DNA of 64,000 nt from Streptomyces griseus (lineage in GTDB: Bacteria > Actinomycetota > Actinomycetes > Streptomycetales > Streptomycetaceae): contig NZ_MDKB01000005.1 of the NCBI RefSeq assembly GCF_001715295.1, forward strand, positions 435,645 through 499,644. Reading direction: 5' to 3'. A model generated the notes under the pieces. That model ran no database searches. It was not told the DNA's origin and saw only the letters and a program-made list of their open reading frames with translations. Position numbers and translations under genes: made by a program. Below are positions 38,001-42,206 of the stretch, in pieces. Numbering within the stretch: the stretch's first letter is position 1; each line of letters starts with the position of its first letter.

Positions 38001-38141
38001 GTGGCGGAGGTCTTCACCGGGCTGGTGTACGGGAAGCCGTTCCCGCCCGAGGTCATGCGGATGTACCACGGGCTCGGGGGCCCAGTACCAACTCCACGGA
38101 CGGATGCCAGGTCGCCTTCGGCCGGCTCTGCGGAGGCCTGA
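20097..38141 (+). CDS. 6,014-aa ESX-linked multidomain toxin: CpnT-like N-terminus, two GT/His-Cys modules, zincin tip
   Basis: A single open frame of 18 kb. Residues 1-230 are a helical WXG100/CpnT-like domain with hydrophobic helices at about 118-190. Residues 255-365 are a Gly/Ala/Lys repeat. About 575-1800 is acidic, Ser/Asp/Pro-rich and coiled coil. About 1810-3560 is a long, mostly beta region. About 3975-4170 resembles an OTU protease fold, but the nucleophile motif reads GTSFHRSL (no Cys). Glycosyltransferase 1 (about 4208-4510) starts PRELHFVWLGGE and carries YLDVDLGPGE (D4339, D4341). A His/Cys domain follows (FFDAHGS H4683; LVACDTA C4728). The unit then repeats: GT2 PKELNFVWLGGE with D4984/D4986, then H5352 and C5397. 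The C-terminus is a zincin: HELGHFLHY (H5914, E5915, H5918) with E5967/E5971 downstream. GT-then-Cys-protease is the TcdA/TcdB order, so autoprocessing is plausible. Export by the adjacent ESX system and toxicity are inferred. Confidence 0.9.
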   Translation: MAIEVSEGWATLLKTLTGMPFPQANEDTLRVVSDEYRQMAEKFREVEELLRQVVSRVDEDFEGETATRFVAYARQFVERTNGNESILERAYEDALKLSKNAHTTAADIEYTKWMIFGQLALLVVQIALAQALMPVTAGLSEIWAAAAIAAFRSMALLILKFLLAQIIMQTVTGLVGGLLLDSILQLTQMGRGDRTEWNKDFTADAAKFAAIGGALGGPFALLGGGLGKLLGNLGGKGLGKILGNDAANVLGKGLGGGGKGAGGAAGGAGKAAGGLGKGAGGAGAGAAGKGAAGAGAGAGKGAGGAGAGAGKGAGGAGAGAGKGAGGAGAGAGKEAGSAGAGAGKGAGAAGDGAAEAGGRAGAGAAGQTISEESARKLGERLGTIMGRTNESLNHLGADGARGAAAGAVGREVVKDFANAFEKNLGDSLGNETARNLGREYGEALVKGWGGKADWQGLTHSLDDALKPYVKDLGESGVRALSHDLPGSFVQTISKNIEGNIGFRIGNFVGEIAGESSHAVVTEGMYNLLFGPEHKFTVSGWTAAAGAAGGVMGRGVAHGFQSLHHAVQGPPAAPPPRPPVFSSDSPTPPSTTPPSATPRPSTESSATVRDGSGTRSDADNHTLTDSASESGSDSASPTRSGDDSTSDGDSLYYLDVDGLSDSRTLYSGDDDGSGAPYGLSEAPAPSFATSPNDTDFRNSAPEATFRDHTNETTSSNDTSTPRATDPANDSGDSPADSRTPEPPVPPDSVPELDLLLNGLPDVPGTPPSQDHALDGNVTPDPTDAHALLDSLPDAPGTTLGTVLSAEAERLLADVPDAPRNDLPRTSDDGSGAASSNRSGDSGTGSRTADEVDRLKERLDRLKERQTPDPSASDLAARLEKLREGGSDELGRPARVDELREQYRAALEEEGADGWDPDGTTTGPEGTGALPYNGAGGIAATPRPVPTPSTTPGAGASPGGARRQTPPGPSPDGFDALFPEVPQNEPGAQPFAGDEPDLVFPDVPEAPPGTESPAGSRAETERTGSDSDGTEPATDGSPHPVRTESQDELPFRDGFDVHDDGDVDALITQLDALGGPGDDPVTRLEQLPAAPEGLTRSEQRRLARDVERETGSLLADARRVGVDRETRQRLSERIREDARAGRYADAAGGLRELGDLVAEHGLGERLQQFRRHVDRGYETRAAQLGMRRTEWLRHALDIEQSALGGDPRRTTQLLDEFENRLGTLGSELGARVDNTPEALEKRLADNRRADAEEAGMDRERFLAWEDRREQAATPEDLRRVQADYDAELKTSRRLTTLRDLGASESELAAWKSRFEGPERGGDLDAQYERRTVTLGGEAELASFQARLDALGEGGHQQESPEPPSPPQDGPGGDVGDGAPARDLAGDSRAENDRILEERLDRLREGTDDPGMSREERQQWAERHANAEDDTARQAVEREQLDRMAQLERDRRLRDIVDGGPEGARRSPERSAAWRDRLAEAADDPQAVDRVLDGYDAETTELRREGRERLEQELRAPDRLRDLDRRIDRSLDKLPGEIREQAAHDARTLVERLRNLAAPGEGPAAPKVDDAVPEKGTDGQDTELTDAPGPSGAGPSATVRNPVSRTNVDEGSGSPGKSPRPGGSEQDRRAPAVPGEQLMEAQRQRGDASESGESDGDRLRSRERDDLPSSDTRRIRTQTEDDARSLTDTRTASDSDAANDVSLTSDDTSGLKADDMPGPKADTSELTADDTADHEGDRDADRDADRDADADREGGEPSGKTSDSDDADSVASVPEDSERPLKENEEPPGGPGRDGSSPAGQSGVQQLSARDKALNALSADEFEQRMYRARRDRPDLTTDEALRDEVYRRIENPGVKVEQAGTLAPPLLSKGVEPLLAGRAGEFVTFDDNAMLPTSMKGHGHGRFTLRGTDQLAASLMTRWGLDPDGLEALKLVLTQSPHTLLAPRTFVLPTVGGGHREISLSVESYGNWRRHAEPSAPAAAKDATAPAPVGDGARNEGGATTPVATEPRTEGSTTTAAPKTDASGTDGAEAAGAKSAEAAGTKAAEAAAAKTADAPVKVETELRTRPGATETKTLGTSRAFGLAVPLGPSAGTIGALGSVSLSGRRMEAAYTYTQESRAQSSVTAVGKDGSHLHVSDLHIVVESSRAWDKKGREQHADPQRTEATDRMRYRIQDGVTWRVPDSVTDPAIPDRLPPAFVFAPGARPHLLAPLSVTTETRVLDWALRNFPDAAPGSFLRRQLADLFGEESLRTMIAQSSGETVVTAPLFATPGNRSLGSVELRLVPVDATLLQASDSTEVKKADAQRVTATTEKKNTQGAAIGLSAGPQFSLLQPAGTLNLQVAASAGLTTQRAESSYSGNTAESVRTLNSRGHSGLYDIRFRLELRRQGGTWESPVPVGPTGRTGGNDPAGDGAFLTATVQLPRADARRLAGWDDGTAPVPDAEAPPAPAYLSPSNPATFGLHAVLDLAATRDPLSGPPPSSLADELAERIQAGLHHAYRDLVLPPRPETAVTGERPRGSDRMYDRAVRNTHLLRQALSRTVLEGSLDRLTSTGLRIQLEQLGSVDKRYVVLTVRAQATDRRFVGTHHDLGLANNVLSTRRADSATTRTHGWSVGVDAGLTGIERFGGTGSIGYRYGRQTAYGMTYGPTLTPDGGITSSGSQHLWSYDLTFTAEATSFTRPRQTARTLTGELLSTRWFVKQAAGSVDLLRAGQADGAAGQIGGAAAQAPVTGRVTLAVPASLSVPSALPVSRPGTVPDFVPMDRARAELLSSGKPVPPDGWTPHALFGGLHSVQSVHSPEIVQHHLKDLLASVSGNSWVYGTDGTPASGALAEAFAVGRNEADFSDAAQTGKHVSDLFGRTAVTDITASVSAWPQVLRPRVVAVVDSGDLALSHIGSGTSGAGHSVARTSSHAVSLLGAFRAKHTDAFRTAGTYGLTWSPYQRTSTATEAATFSANPAHTVQYTGPMALVSADVAWHLAARSQPSGLLRAPAELVAGRPPQGRVVEIPDGVLVWMPLAEARRAGIFDDGLTPPPPSPLFTAADAAVHGTLTVGRIDMAPAIRDFTDLLLATLPKHKSWLGPKSLLADQLGGLQRQMTALSPSGVRALQTGMENGGLSLRLARNKIGPAKDASLTVTLRRSGFTSGALRHDVKPTITRPTSTAETVTEKLARGYEAGYRLGEMPTVLDAPALRNGGFTLDDRVGSSRSSSLAHAVTDAVSAQVAFEGPVVTGRTAFHVTFTLELPGGKTVTGTYPVGDAEVVLPLSLARPGGTEEPGTAPVTDTDPVGDAGAVPPPSPVRPGRTEQPGTAVRTAGPTGTPAPPMLLPPDRQAMALRERGTAGRRLFATGPESVVVITVGGIATLREAAAYAVDVAVRGRGARSDTATAMPTVEGRYVRTTALTRPGTPAGEVLKGALSTDVLSAYLPQLVRDNLSVTLHDTSSTVGGTDATLRISADVDLSRARLLAVDPQAGLGGSRRTMDNDTYTGDTTDAHMPAMTAGPGFESQPVVQTTAAVPGWADSDAAGGAADRRTSALTTLKPFAGGAVLIQAPVHVVQTAKASHRVADLPGVASVLGRGTRPPVTVEHTVQDGVTMWVSFDVAREHGLLPPEVEAAADTVKAQTKKYTEAAKTVETSERRLRTLGSEVASLRTELRHLLEAPAPTGADVAAARERLATALTRYAASQQDLVNHRRDVTTAEQHLAGASEAAWQAVEHYAITGTRPSGTPPVAWKEPTAAATAEEAPATVTGYPPLADLLEGTGPYAGPAADLTGVPHLVTREDVLARTEFWLGDAGPRSDTDAVRREETKAAGWAQRLRTADAAFRSSLEAVLDARHAMEAARLREARAGKTPDRPDTAGRLEAAEAGVRTTRSAYDTAVAHLRAHYRELGLTQTNWTTVDAATRRLLAPRPEGSDPLVVTPWHPVPEPEGYVRPADAASVPEPYTAQGKDAEGRPVTLKAPDGRVLELVDPPSTGPAQLGIGTSFHRSLLDAVERAHPGLLSELGLRARGRDLSADDVQHLRQRLADRLTADRDELTEFLAIDPQERFTARELADAGIVLSPAEAAEHTASRHRLPDGVAARLSPGQRLELARTTLLRSGDGQIGDRKDAGWNHSAGDLAALLAARVLGVPVTVVLSDLNHLTFGAPGTDPGGDTRSGVVLHVADDLYRPAVPLAADDLLLNADSEITQQPAGPASSRSTATAPAGDAPAGPVHYVGAGLGPSAVVPRELHFVWLGGELTDGARANLRTWAAKAEEAQWKLTIWADEGGRRTNKEFLKGLADSGTVHQGRVEDLFKKDKTPGGEKLPSKVSKLYEAARKQNSFAMASDIARYALLHKHGGVYLDVDLGPGEVVLRPEGVTMPRGDDTLPMFGPMLRDPHSVRRLLGLAENAPVTADHIHQAAEVAYREGRFGNQFIVTHARSRFMKQVLDHLPDINNKDAYARGVLELAMKSKNVGASTGPIFLLRQFNEHIKSLDTTQSPSARFGPPAEFRVRAAEWTDWTRLDWLTDESENQEAPRSTSAPTRNKTLAKRLGDTVRSIKGSVRWGSGRSGSGTAPLPNDGTLLSGLDPAPERLERGSGTSRDELVGKDGRKASFEQARQSLRTIRDAAGEVIGYASHSDRDWAPRKDFYAHYRADETSFKAYRTTDAGTFVPVAEDQASPRTVPWHTGTDTPAGQRAPRPVFFDAHGSQDGVKLHIGEGLPLEVDGAQFARFMETLADPDRPPAPVVLVACDTANVRSTDGGSVLRDAARAVPGRRWYAPDVAVGHVGPRAGAAAGGATGVLALLQDRTTGRQGRWVTAGGPTEPETPLTRQGGRTGEIADGRAGLLDGPRLRHDADELLPNFPPADTSSAASVGLSLGGGTGEPRAIPKELNFVWLGGEMTSAARANLRSWAAKAEEAGWNMRIWTDEGGGTANRQFLDDLAASGPVTNRPVTSLFEKTWTNPLSNDVLSRARRLYTSGQERRSFAMASDAARYALLYKQGGVYLDVDLAPGEFVLPAEGVQMPTGDNLPMFGPGLRDETSVFGRSARGEAPDPEQVLTPEVIRAAAVDRYRRGEYGNQLIAAHQHNPFLKHLLRNLVDMKSLTPLERGAKEGEIKARNVAGISGPGFIDAQMNEYNRLWEREHPAEKKEQLRGADRFRPSDAARDVWIDLAWVTPESANQETASLTDAREPATEPVPRSATVRERLRKFTGTFRSGHRDGDGTGSFSGSQGFLSNSRTVSSAGDGIELPPSAGPLFPPAPGNLTPDAVLTGTDGRQVSFGQVYEGLEVIRDVDGRSLGYASHTVRDWAPRKDFYATYRSDEVLFAHYRPTEEGGFVLGTGSGTESPAGKVPWQADASARDAKEPVRPLFFDAHGTENGIELHVVGKEPLVVDGARFARFMETLRDPAQPPAPVVLVACETAKIRSGDGGSVATDAARTLPGRLWYAPDTEVGHAGPTHDSDRVTGVLGLLADPVAQRRGAWVVAGESLETGPAFVPAPREDPVPPTPTFSDLIFHTLNAAPRETVDLSTVLHDHPLTAPGENPAVQRDHRSTTGPTPDRSPTSRAPGNSADAPTTTTPGARTADGRGDSEIIDSWRALSTVPRARRSNALQHIDTAVHEWANGGRQLPGAHDTNQRQLEAILDAVEAWRAGKKGPSDRAGAVDRLTAHVRSELDDLHQRIAERAHQAQLVDRYARIHPEVSDFAGRRLPDRVDPANNPAHNIFTGDRTHHGALSDDALDAADELSRQQLAAKRDQAAAGGVTVDAGVSADRVRELMDSTRNDLTHSTLYPELTSYLDRADQAEALDTGSHLGKLTPVLEDVHGTRVTVHGDPTDSLRDARIDNFRKAVSAVQEAGFHVPDVELHLPKYGRFLEVHNDLVAERSGGRLQRAEYLAPNAVIASPDVVGNPLTNKLAGDRYRYLSTELDPSGVGTMVHELGHFLHYVNARAQYHDLAFTQFTGRSGQGGDAVPHQALALGVSAYAAGNPREFVAEVFTGLVYGKPFPPEVMRMYHGLGGPVPTPRTDARSPSAGSAEA
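20860..21195 (+). repeat. In-gene Gly/Ala/Lys repeat (GAGAGKGAGGA)
   Basis: About 110 codons of the giant gene encode a degenerate tandem repeat of the unit G-A-G-A-G-K-G-A-G-G-A, each copy usually with one Lys. The DNA is correspondingly repetitive (units of about 33-36 bases such as gcgggtgccggaaagggcgc). It sits between the helical N-terminal domain and the rest of the protein and may be a flexible, cationic linker. Confidence 0.85.
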
Positions 38142-38390
38142 AGGTGATGCGTGACACCGACGGCCGGACGCCGGGCCACGCGTCACAGGCGCAGATCCGC
38201 AATGACGACGGCCGGAACGTGGCGATGGACGCGCACATGCCCTACCCGGACGTCTCCGTTGCGCACCCGACACCGAGGTCGGCCACGCCGCACCCGTCGA
38301 ACGGCTACGACGGTGCCACGGGTGTGCCGGGTCTGCTCGCGGTCCCCGTCGCACGGCACCGCGGTGCGTGGATCGTGGCTCGGGAGCCAA
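38093..38390 (+). pseudogene. Decayed, internally deleted copy of the giant protein's last His/Cys module
   Basis: Read one frame away from the giant gene's end, this stretch gives TDGCQVAFGRLCGGLKVMRDTDGRTPGHAS. This matches TDGRQVSFGQVYEGLEVIRDVDGRSLGYAS inside the giant protein (about 35,850). About 350 bases are then missing, and the match resumes with QIRNDDGRNVAMDA and later VPGLLAVPVARHRGAWIVA, matching RVTGVLGLLADPVAQRRGAWVVA (about 36,420-36,490). DNA identity is high over cctacccggacgtctc and cgacaccgaggtcggccac. Both active-site motifs are lost. The copy overlaps the last 49 bases of the giant gene. Confidence 0.85.
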
Positions 38391-38639
38391 CCGGAGATCA
38401 TCGACACCATCGAAATGCTCGATACCCTGCGGGCCAGGAAGTTGTCGGGCCCGGCGTCCTCGGGGCCGAACCCCCTGCTCCGGGTGCTCACTGTCCCCCT
38501 GCGTGATGCGTTCGTGCTGATGAAGCACGTACGCGGCGGGTTCCCGCGGTTACGGCGCCAGGGAAGGCGCGTGCACGACGCCATGGACTGGCTGGCAGCC
38601 GAGGCCGAGGCCGAGAACCAGGGTTACAGGAGGATGTGA
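38388..38639 (+). pseudogene. Orphan C-terminal end, probably a displaced toxin tip
   Basis: This frame reads QPEIIDTIEMLDTLRARKLSG and runs for about 83 codons to a stop at 38639. It is rich in Leu, Arg and Ala and ends EAENQGYRRM. It begins right where the decayed His/Cys module ends, and the shared DNA gagatcatcgaca also occurs in the giant gene at about 36,798, just before the zincin tip diverges. It therefore looks like the former end of the giant protein, left behind when the zincin tip was inserted. A stand-alone 74-aa ORF from the ATG at 38415 is the alternative. I recognise no domain. Confidence 0.55.
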
Positions 38640-38712
38640 CAGTCTGTCACATTGCCTGGCAGGGGCGGGTACCGAGTGCTCTCATCAGCAAGCAAGAGAA
38701 TGAAGGGAATCA

Positions 38713-40425
38713 ATGATGGGGAAAGAGGGGCGACCTGTGAAGCGAGAGCGGTCCAGCGAGGAGAGTGAGTCCGGCAACGGCCGGAGCGGGGCCTCGGGCG
38801 GAACGACTCCGGACAGTTCGCAGGGCGCGGTTCCGGGGAGCATCGGCGCCCCGTCGGCGCCTGGTCCCCGTACGGAGACCGAGGACGGGGACGCTGCGGT
38901 CCCCGGTGGCACGGTCGGCGGCCTCGCGCGGACGTCGACCTCGTCGGCGTCCGGTCCGGAGGAGACCGGGGAGTCGGAGGCCCAGGCACCGGCGGTGGCG
39001 CACACGGCCGGGATCTCCATCGGCAGGACCAGGTCAGGGCCGGAGGGGCATCCGGGCGGTGAGGAAGCGGCGGTCTCCCCCGAGGCGGCGGCGCCGGTGG
39101 CAGGTACGGCCTCGGCTGCCACCACCACAGTTGCCGGTGCGGCGGGCGTCGGTCCCACGGCCTCGGTGGGCGGCGGCGCGGAGGGCACCGCCGGGACGAG
39201 TACGTCCCCGTCGGCCGTGTCCGAGGAGACGGCTTCCGCGGAGGCGGGTTGCACAGCTACGGCTTCCGCGGGTACGGCTCCTGCGACTCCGGCTTCCGCA
39301 GAGGCCGTCGCGGAGGGGGCAGCCGACACCTCGACGTCCGGTGCCACCTCGGCCGCCACGGCCACCGTGGCCACCGCGTCGTCCACCCCTCCCGGCAGTG
39401 CCTCAGCCACGGAAGGCGGCGCTCCGGAACGCCCCGGCCGGGTGTCGCGCCCGATGGTGGTGGCGGCTGCCTTCGCCGGTGCGCTGCTTCTCGGCGCGCC
39501 GTTCGTCGTGGCGGGCGCCCAGAAGGACGAGGCCGAGCCCCAGCGCAGGGAAGCGGCGGCGGCGTGGAAAGAGGCCGATCAGGACGGCGGCTATGTGCCG
39601 GGCACCGACCCCGACTCTCCCCAGGGCGTACCGGCCGCCGGCGGCGACAAGCCGGGCGGCACGCCGGCCCGGGGTGACAAGGGCTCCGTCAACCACGTGC
39701 GCGCGGACGTCGGCGACGGGCCGGCGCCCGCGGACGTGAAGGTCGGACGGAAGCCCGCGAACGGGTCGGCCGAGGCGGGTGCCAAGGACGGCAAGGGCGC
39801 AGCCGAGGGAACCGGGGGCACCACGGAGAAGGGCGATGCCGTCGCCAGGACCCCGGTGGGCACGGGCCCGACCGCCCCCGCCGCGACCCCGTCGTCCGGC
39901 ACGGTACCCAAGTCGACGACCACCGTCGTGTACAGCGGGGTGTCCGGACCTGACTGCCCCACGCAGCGTTTCCAGAGGTCGGCCTACTACAGCGACGGTG
40001 ACGAGGGCTGGGGCACGCACAGCGGCGGCTTCGGCGGCTACGGCTGTGCGGGGAAGTACCTGTCCATGCCCATGTCCGGCTCTTCCTCCAAGGACTCAGA
40101 CGGATCGGCGACCTGGCTGTTCGACCTACCCGACAGCGCCCGCAAGTGCAGCATCTCCGTACACGTGCCGGGTAGTTCCAACGTCGTGCGGGTCGGTGGC
40201 CACCCCAGCTACTACACCGTGTACGACCGCTTCCTGCCCAGGACCAGCAACCTGGTCGGCTCCTACTACGTCGACCAGCAGAAGCGGCGCGGCACGTGGT
40301 ACAACGTGCCGGGCACCTTCCCCGTCGACGCCAAGAAGCTCTCCGTGCGACTGCACGACCGGGGTCAGGACGGCGACAACGAGCACCACGCGATCTCCGC
40401 GGTGAAGGTGACCTGCACGGGCTGA
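38713..40425 (+). CDS. Membrane-anchored protein with low-complexity cytosolic part and golvesin-like C-terminal domain
   Basis: The 570-residue product has a Ser/Gly/Ala/Thr/Glu-rich disordered N-terminal half (1-235). One membrane helix follows (about 238-262, VVAAAFAGALLLGAPFVVAG), then a charged linker. The C-terminal domain of about 140 residues is rich in Tyr, Gly and Trp and contains SYYVDQQKRRGTWYNVPGTF and LSVRLHDRGQDGDNEHHAISAVKV. This resembles the golvesin C-terminal beta-sandwich found on extracellular actinobacterial proteins. The N-in/C-out orientation is inferred. The ATG at 38713 is followed by a second ATG; a GTG at 38734 (VKRERSSEE) is also possible. It may bind glycans or peptidoglycan. 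Confidence 0.75.
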   Translation: MMGKEGRPVKRERSSEESESGNGRSGASGGTTPDSSQGAVPGSIGAPSAPGPRTETEDGDAAVPGGTVGGLARTSTSSASGPEETGESEAQAPAVAHTAGISIGRTRSGPEGHPGGEEAAVSPEAAAPVAGTASAATTTVAGAAGVGPTASVGGGAEGTAGTSTSPSAVSEETASAEAGCTATASAGTAPATPASAEAVAEGAADTSTSGATSAATATVATASSTPPGSASATEGGAPERPGRVSRPMVVAAAFAGALLLGAPFVVAGAQKDEAEPQRREAAAAWKEADQDGGYVPGTDPDSPQGVPAAGGDKPGGTPARGDKGSVNHVRADVGDGPAPADVKVGRKPANGSAEAGAKDGKGAAEGTGGTTEKGDAVARTPVGTGPTAPAATPSSGTVPKSTTTVVYSGVSGPDCPTQRFQRSAYYSDGDEGWGTHSGGFGGYGCAGKYLSMPMSGSSSKDSDGSATWLFDLPDSARKCSISVHVPGSSNVVRVGGHPSYYTVYDRFLPRTSNLVGSYYVDQQKRRGTWYNVPGTFPVDAKKLSVRLHDRGQDGDNEHHAISAVKVTCTG

Positions 40426-40470
40426 GTATCCGGTACGGACCCGACGGTGAGGTGGGCATCCCCTCCCCCA

Positions 40471-40510
40471 CCGGTCTCTCCGCCGCGCCCACGGTGGGCG
40501 GGGAGACCGG
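40471..40510 (+). terminator. Hairpin after the golvesin-like gene
   Basis: ccggtctc (40471-40478) pairs with gagaccgg (40503-40510), with further GC pairing inside (gccc with gggc). It lies 45 bases after the stop codon at 40425, so it probably ends that transcript. Confidence 0.55.
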
Positions 40511-40704
40511 CGGGGGACGGCGGAAGGACCGCCCCGGAACCGGCGAACCGGCCCGTGGCAGACGATCACCTGCTAATGATCACGTCCGAGACCAGCACGA
40601 GCGGGTCAACCTCCACGCCCGGCACGGCGACCATGCCCCTGCGGCCTGCTCGTCCTCACGGACGAGATCGCCAGGGTGGACAGGCTCCTGTGCAGTACAT
40701 TCCC

Positions 40705-40746
40705 TTGACAAAGCGTATCGTTTACCGATGGTATTGCTAAACGATA
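40705..40746 (+). promoter_or_regulatory. Promoter with 9-bp inverted-repeat operator for the DUF2975/HTH unit
   Basis: A perfect TTGACA (40705-40710) is followed by tatcgttta (40716-40724) and its exact reverse complement taaacgata (40738-40746), 13 bases apart. The arms cover the space between the -35 box and the likely transcription start. A regulator bound here would block the promoter. The XRE protein encoded by the second gene is the natural candidate, giving autoregulation. The site also argues against starting the DUF2975 protein at the ATGs inside it. Confidence 0.7.
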
Positions 40747-40775
40747 TGCACATTGCCGGTGGACAGGGGGAAAAC

Positions 40776-41396
40776 ATGGGTGGCAAGTCCTGGTGGAGCC
40801 GGACCGACAGCCGGTTGCTGGAGGCAGCTCTGGGCCTGGCTGTTCTGCTGGTCGGCGTCTTCGGAGCGCTACTTCCGGCCCTCGGGGTGGCCGGTCTGAT
40901 GGATCCGATGGACACCCGCGAGGTTGAGGCCGAGACGGCGACCCGGGTACCGGGAACCGTGACCGACGCCGTGACGGGCCACGGCACGACCCTCACCGGC
41001 ACACACCGGGCGGATCTCGTCTTCGCCGACCCCGACCTGGGTCAGCGCCTGCTGCTCGCCCTGCCGGAGATCGTCGGCAGCCTGCTCCTGCTCCTCATCC
41101 TGGCCCTCCTTTTCAGGATGGCCCGGACCCTGCGCAGCGGCGACGTCTTCGTGCCGGTGAACGCCCGACGCCTGAGCGTCGTAGGACTCGCGGTTCTGGT
41201 CCAGGCCCTCCTCGCCCCGGTACTGCCGGCACTCGCCACAGAAATACTGGTGAGCGATACCCCCATGGCCGAACAGGTCCCGTTCTCGGTCACCTTCACC
41301 GGCGAGTACGTACTGCTCGCCTTCCTCATCCTGGCGCTGGGAGAAGTCTTCCGGCGCGGAACGAAGCTGCGCGCCGATACCGAGGGGTTGGTCTGA
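40776..41396 (+). CDS. DUF2975-type four-helix membrane protein
   Basis: The 206-residue product has four membrane helices: about 12-35, 85-110 (LLLALPEIVGSLLLLLILALLF), 125-150 (LSVVGLAVLVQALLAPVLPALA) and 175-195. An extracytoplasmic loop lies between the first two, and the motif RSGDVFVPVNARRL follows helix two; this is the DUF2975 pattern. I chose the ATG at 40776 because AGGGGG precedes it at good spacing and earlier ATGs fall in the operator. It overlaps the XRE gene by one base, the usual DUF2975-YozG pairing. The function is unknown; such pairs are thought to act as small membrane-linked regulatory units. Confidence 0.85.
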   Translation: MGGKSWWSRTDSRLLEAALGLAVLLVGVFGALLPALGVAGLMDPMDTREVEAETATRVPGTVTDAVTGHGTTLTGTHRADLVFADPDLGQRLLLALPEIVGSLLLLLILALLFRMARTLRSGDVFVPVNARRLSVVGLAVLVQALLAPVLPALATEILVSDTPMAEQVPFSVTFTGEYVLLAFLILALGEVFRRGTKLRADTEGLV

Positions 41397-41620
41397 TGCC
41401 ACCGGAAGAGGAGCACCGGGTCCAGGTCCACCTGGACCGACTGCTGGCCGAGCGCGGCATGACCCTGTCCGAACTGGCGACCAGGGTCGGGGTGACAGTG
41501 GTCAACCTCTCCATTCTCAAGAATGACCGGGCAAAGGCGATCCGCTTCTCCACCCTCACCGCGATCTGCCGCGAACTGGACTGCCAGCCCGGCGACCTGC
41601 TCAGCATCCGCAAAGCCTGA
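41396..41620 (+). CDS. Small XRE/Cro-family regulator (YozG-like)
   Basis: The 74-residue protein is a single helix-turn-helix domain: LDRLLAERGMTLSELATRVGVTVVNLSILKNDRAKAIRFSTLTAICRELDCQPGDLL. This is the YozG-type Cro/C1 family that accompanies DUF2975 genes. Translation is coupled to the upstream gene by a one-base overlap. It probably binds the inverted repeat at 40716-40746 and represses its own unit. Confidence 0.9.
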   Translation: MPPEEEHRVQVHLDRLLAERGMTLSELATRVGVTVVNLSILKNDRAKAIRFSTLTAICRELDCQPGDLLSIRKA

Positions 41621-41717
41621 CCCGCGACGGAAGACCTGAACGGCCGGGTCTCGATCCTTCGCGCACGCCGCCGGCCGGACCACGGAAGCCTCCCGGCCTC
41701 GTTGTCGGAGGATCACG

Positions 41718-42125
41718 ATGCTCGGAAACCGCTCACGCCCCGCAGGAGAACCGGCCACCGCACTCACACCCTCCCCGCGATCAGCAACTTCAGGATGCAT
41801 CGGGCTCATCGGTGCCGACCTGGCCGCCGGTTTCGCGGTCGTTGTATGGGGGACCGGCGTCTTCGCAGGAGGGCTGGACGGTCGGGAAACCTGCCGGCTC
41901 ACCCATCACACCACCTACGACCAGGCGTGGCGTGACCGCACGGGTGCGGACGCCACATCGTTCTTCCTGTTGGCCAACGCATGCAACGAGCAGATCGGTC
42001 CGGTGCCCGCATGGGTGAGTCCCACCATCGTCGTTCTCGCTGCCTTCACCGTCAGCGCCCTTGCCAGCGTTCCGTTCCGGATCGCTTCTTGCCCCGTGGG
42101 ACAACATCTCAGGGCTGTCCCGTAG
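41718..42125 (+). CDS. Small membrane protein, 135 aa, unknown
   Basis: A GGAGG stands seven bases before the ATG. The product has two hydrophobic segments, about 28-52 (IGLIGADLAAGFAVVVWGTGVF) and 98-118 (VSPTIVVLAAFTVSALASV), around a loop of about 45 residues containing two cysteines. The loop is probably outside the cell. No family is recognised. It follows the XRE gene by 97 bases and may be a separate unit. Confidence 0.55.
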   Translation: MLGNRSRPAGEPATALTPSPRSATSGCIGLIGADLAAGFAVVVWGTGVFAGGLDGRETCRLTHHTTYDQAWRDRTGADATSFFLLANACNEQIGPVPAWVSPTIVVLAAFTVSALASVPFRIASCPVGQHLRAVP

Positions 42126-42179
42126 TCCCTGGGGGATCAGCGCGCTGCGTCAGATGCAGTGCATCGCGAGGCGGAGGCG

Positions 42180-42206
42180 CGTCCGCATGCAGGATGCATG
42201 CGGACG
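42180..42206. terminator. 11-bp hairpin downstream of the small membrane gene
   Basis: cgtccgcatgc (42180-42190) is the reverse complement of gcatgcggacg (42196-42206), with a 5-base loop. It sits 55 bases after the stop of the preceding gene and about 180 bases before the FKBP start. Confidence 0.55.

Noticed and set aside
20097..38141. Reading the giant frame as an assembly fusion of several genes
   Set aside because: No internal stop, frame change or ribosome site was noticed, and codon use looks even along all 18 kb. Its domain order makes sense as one protein.
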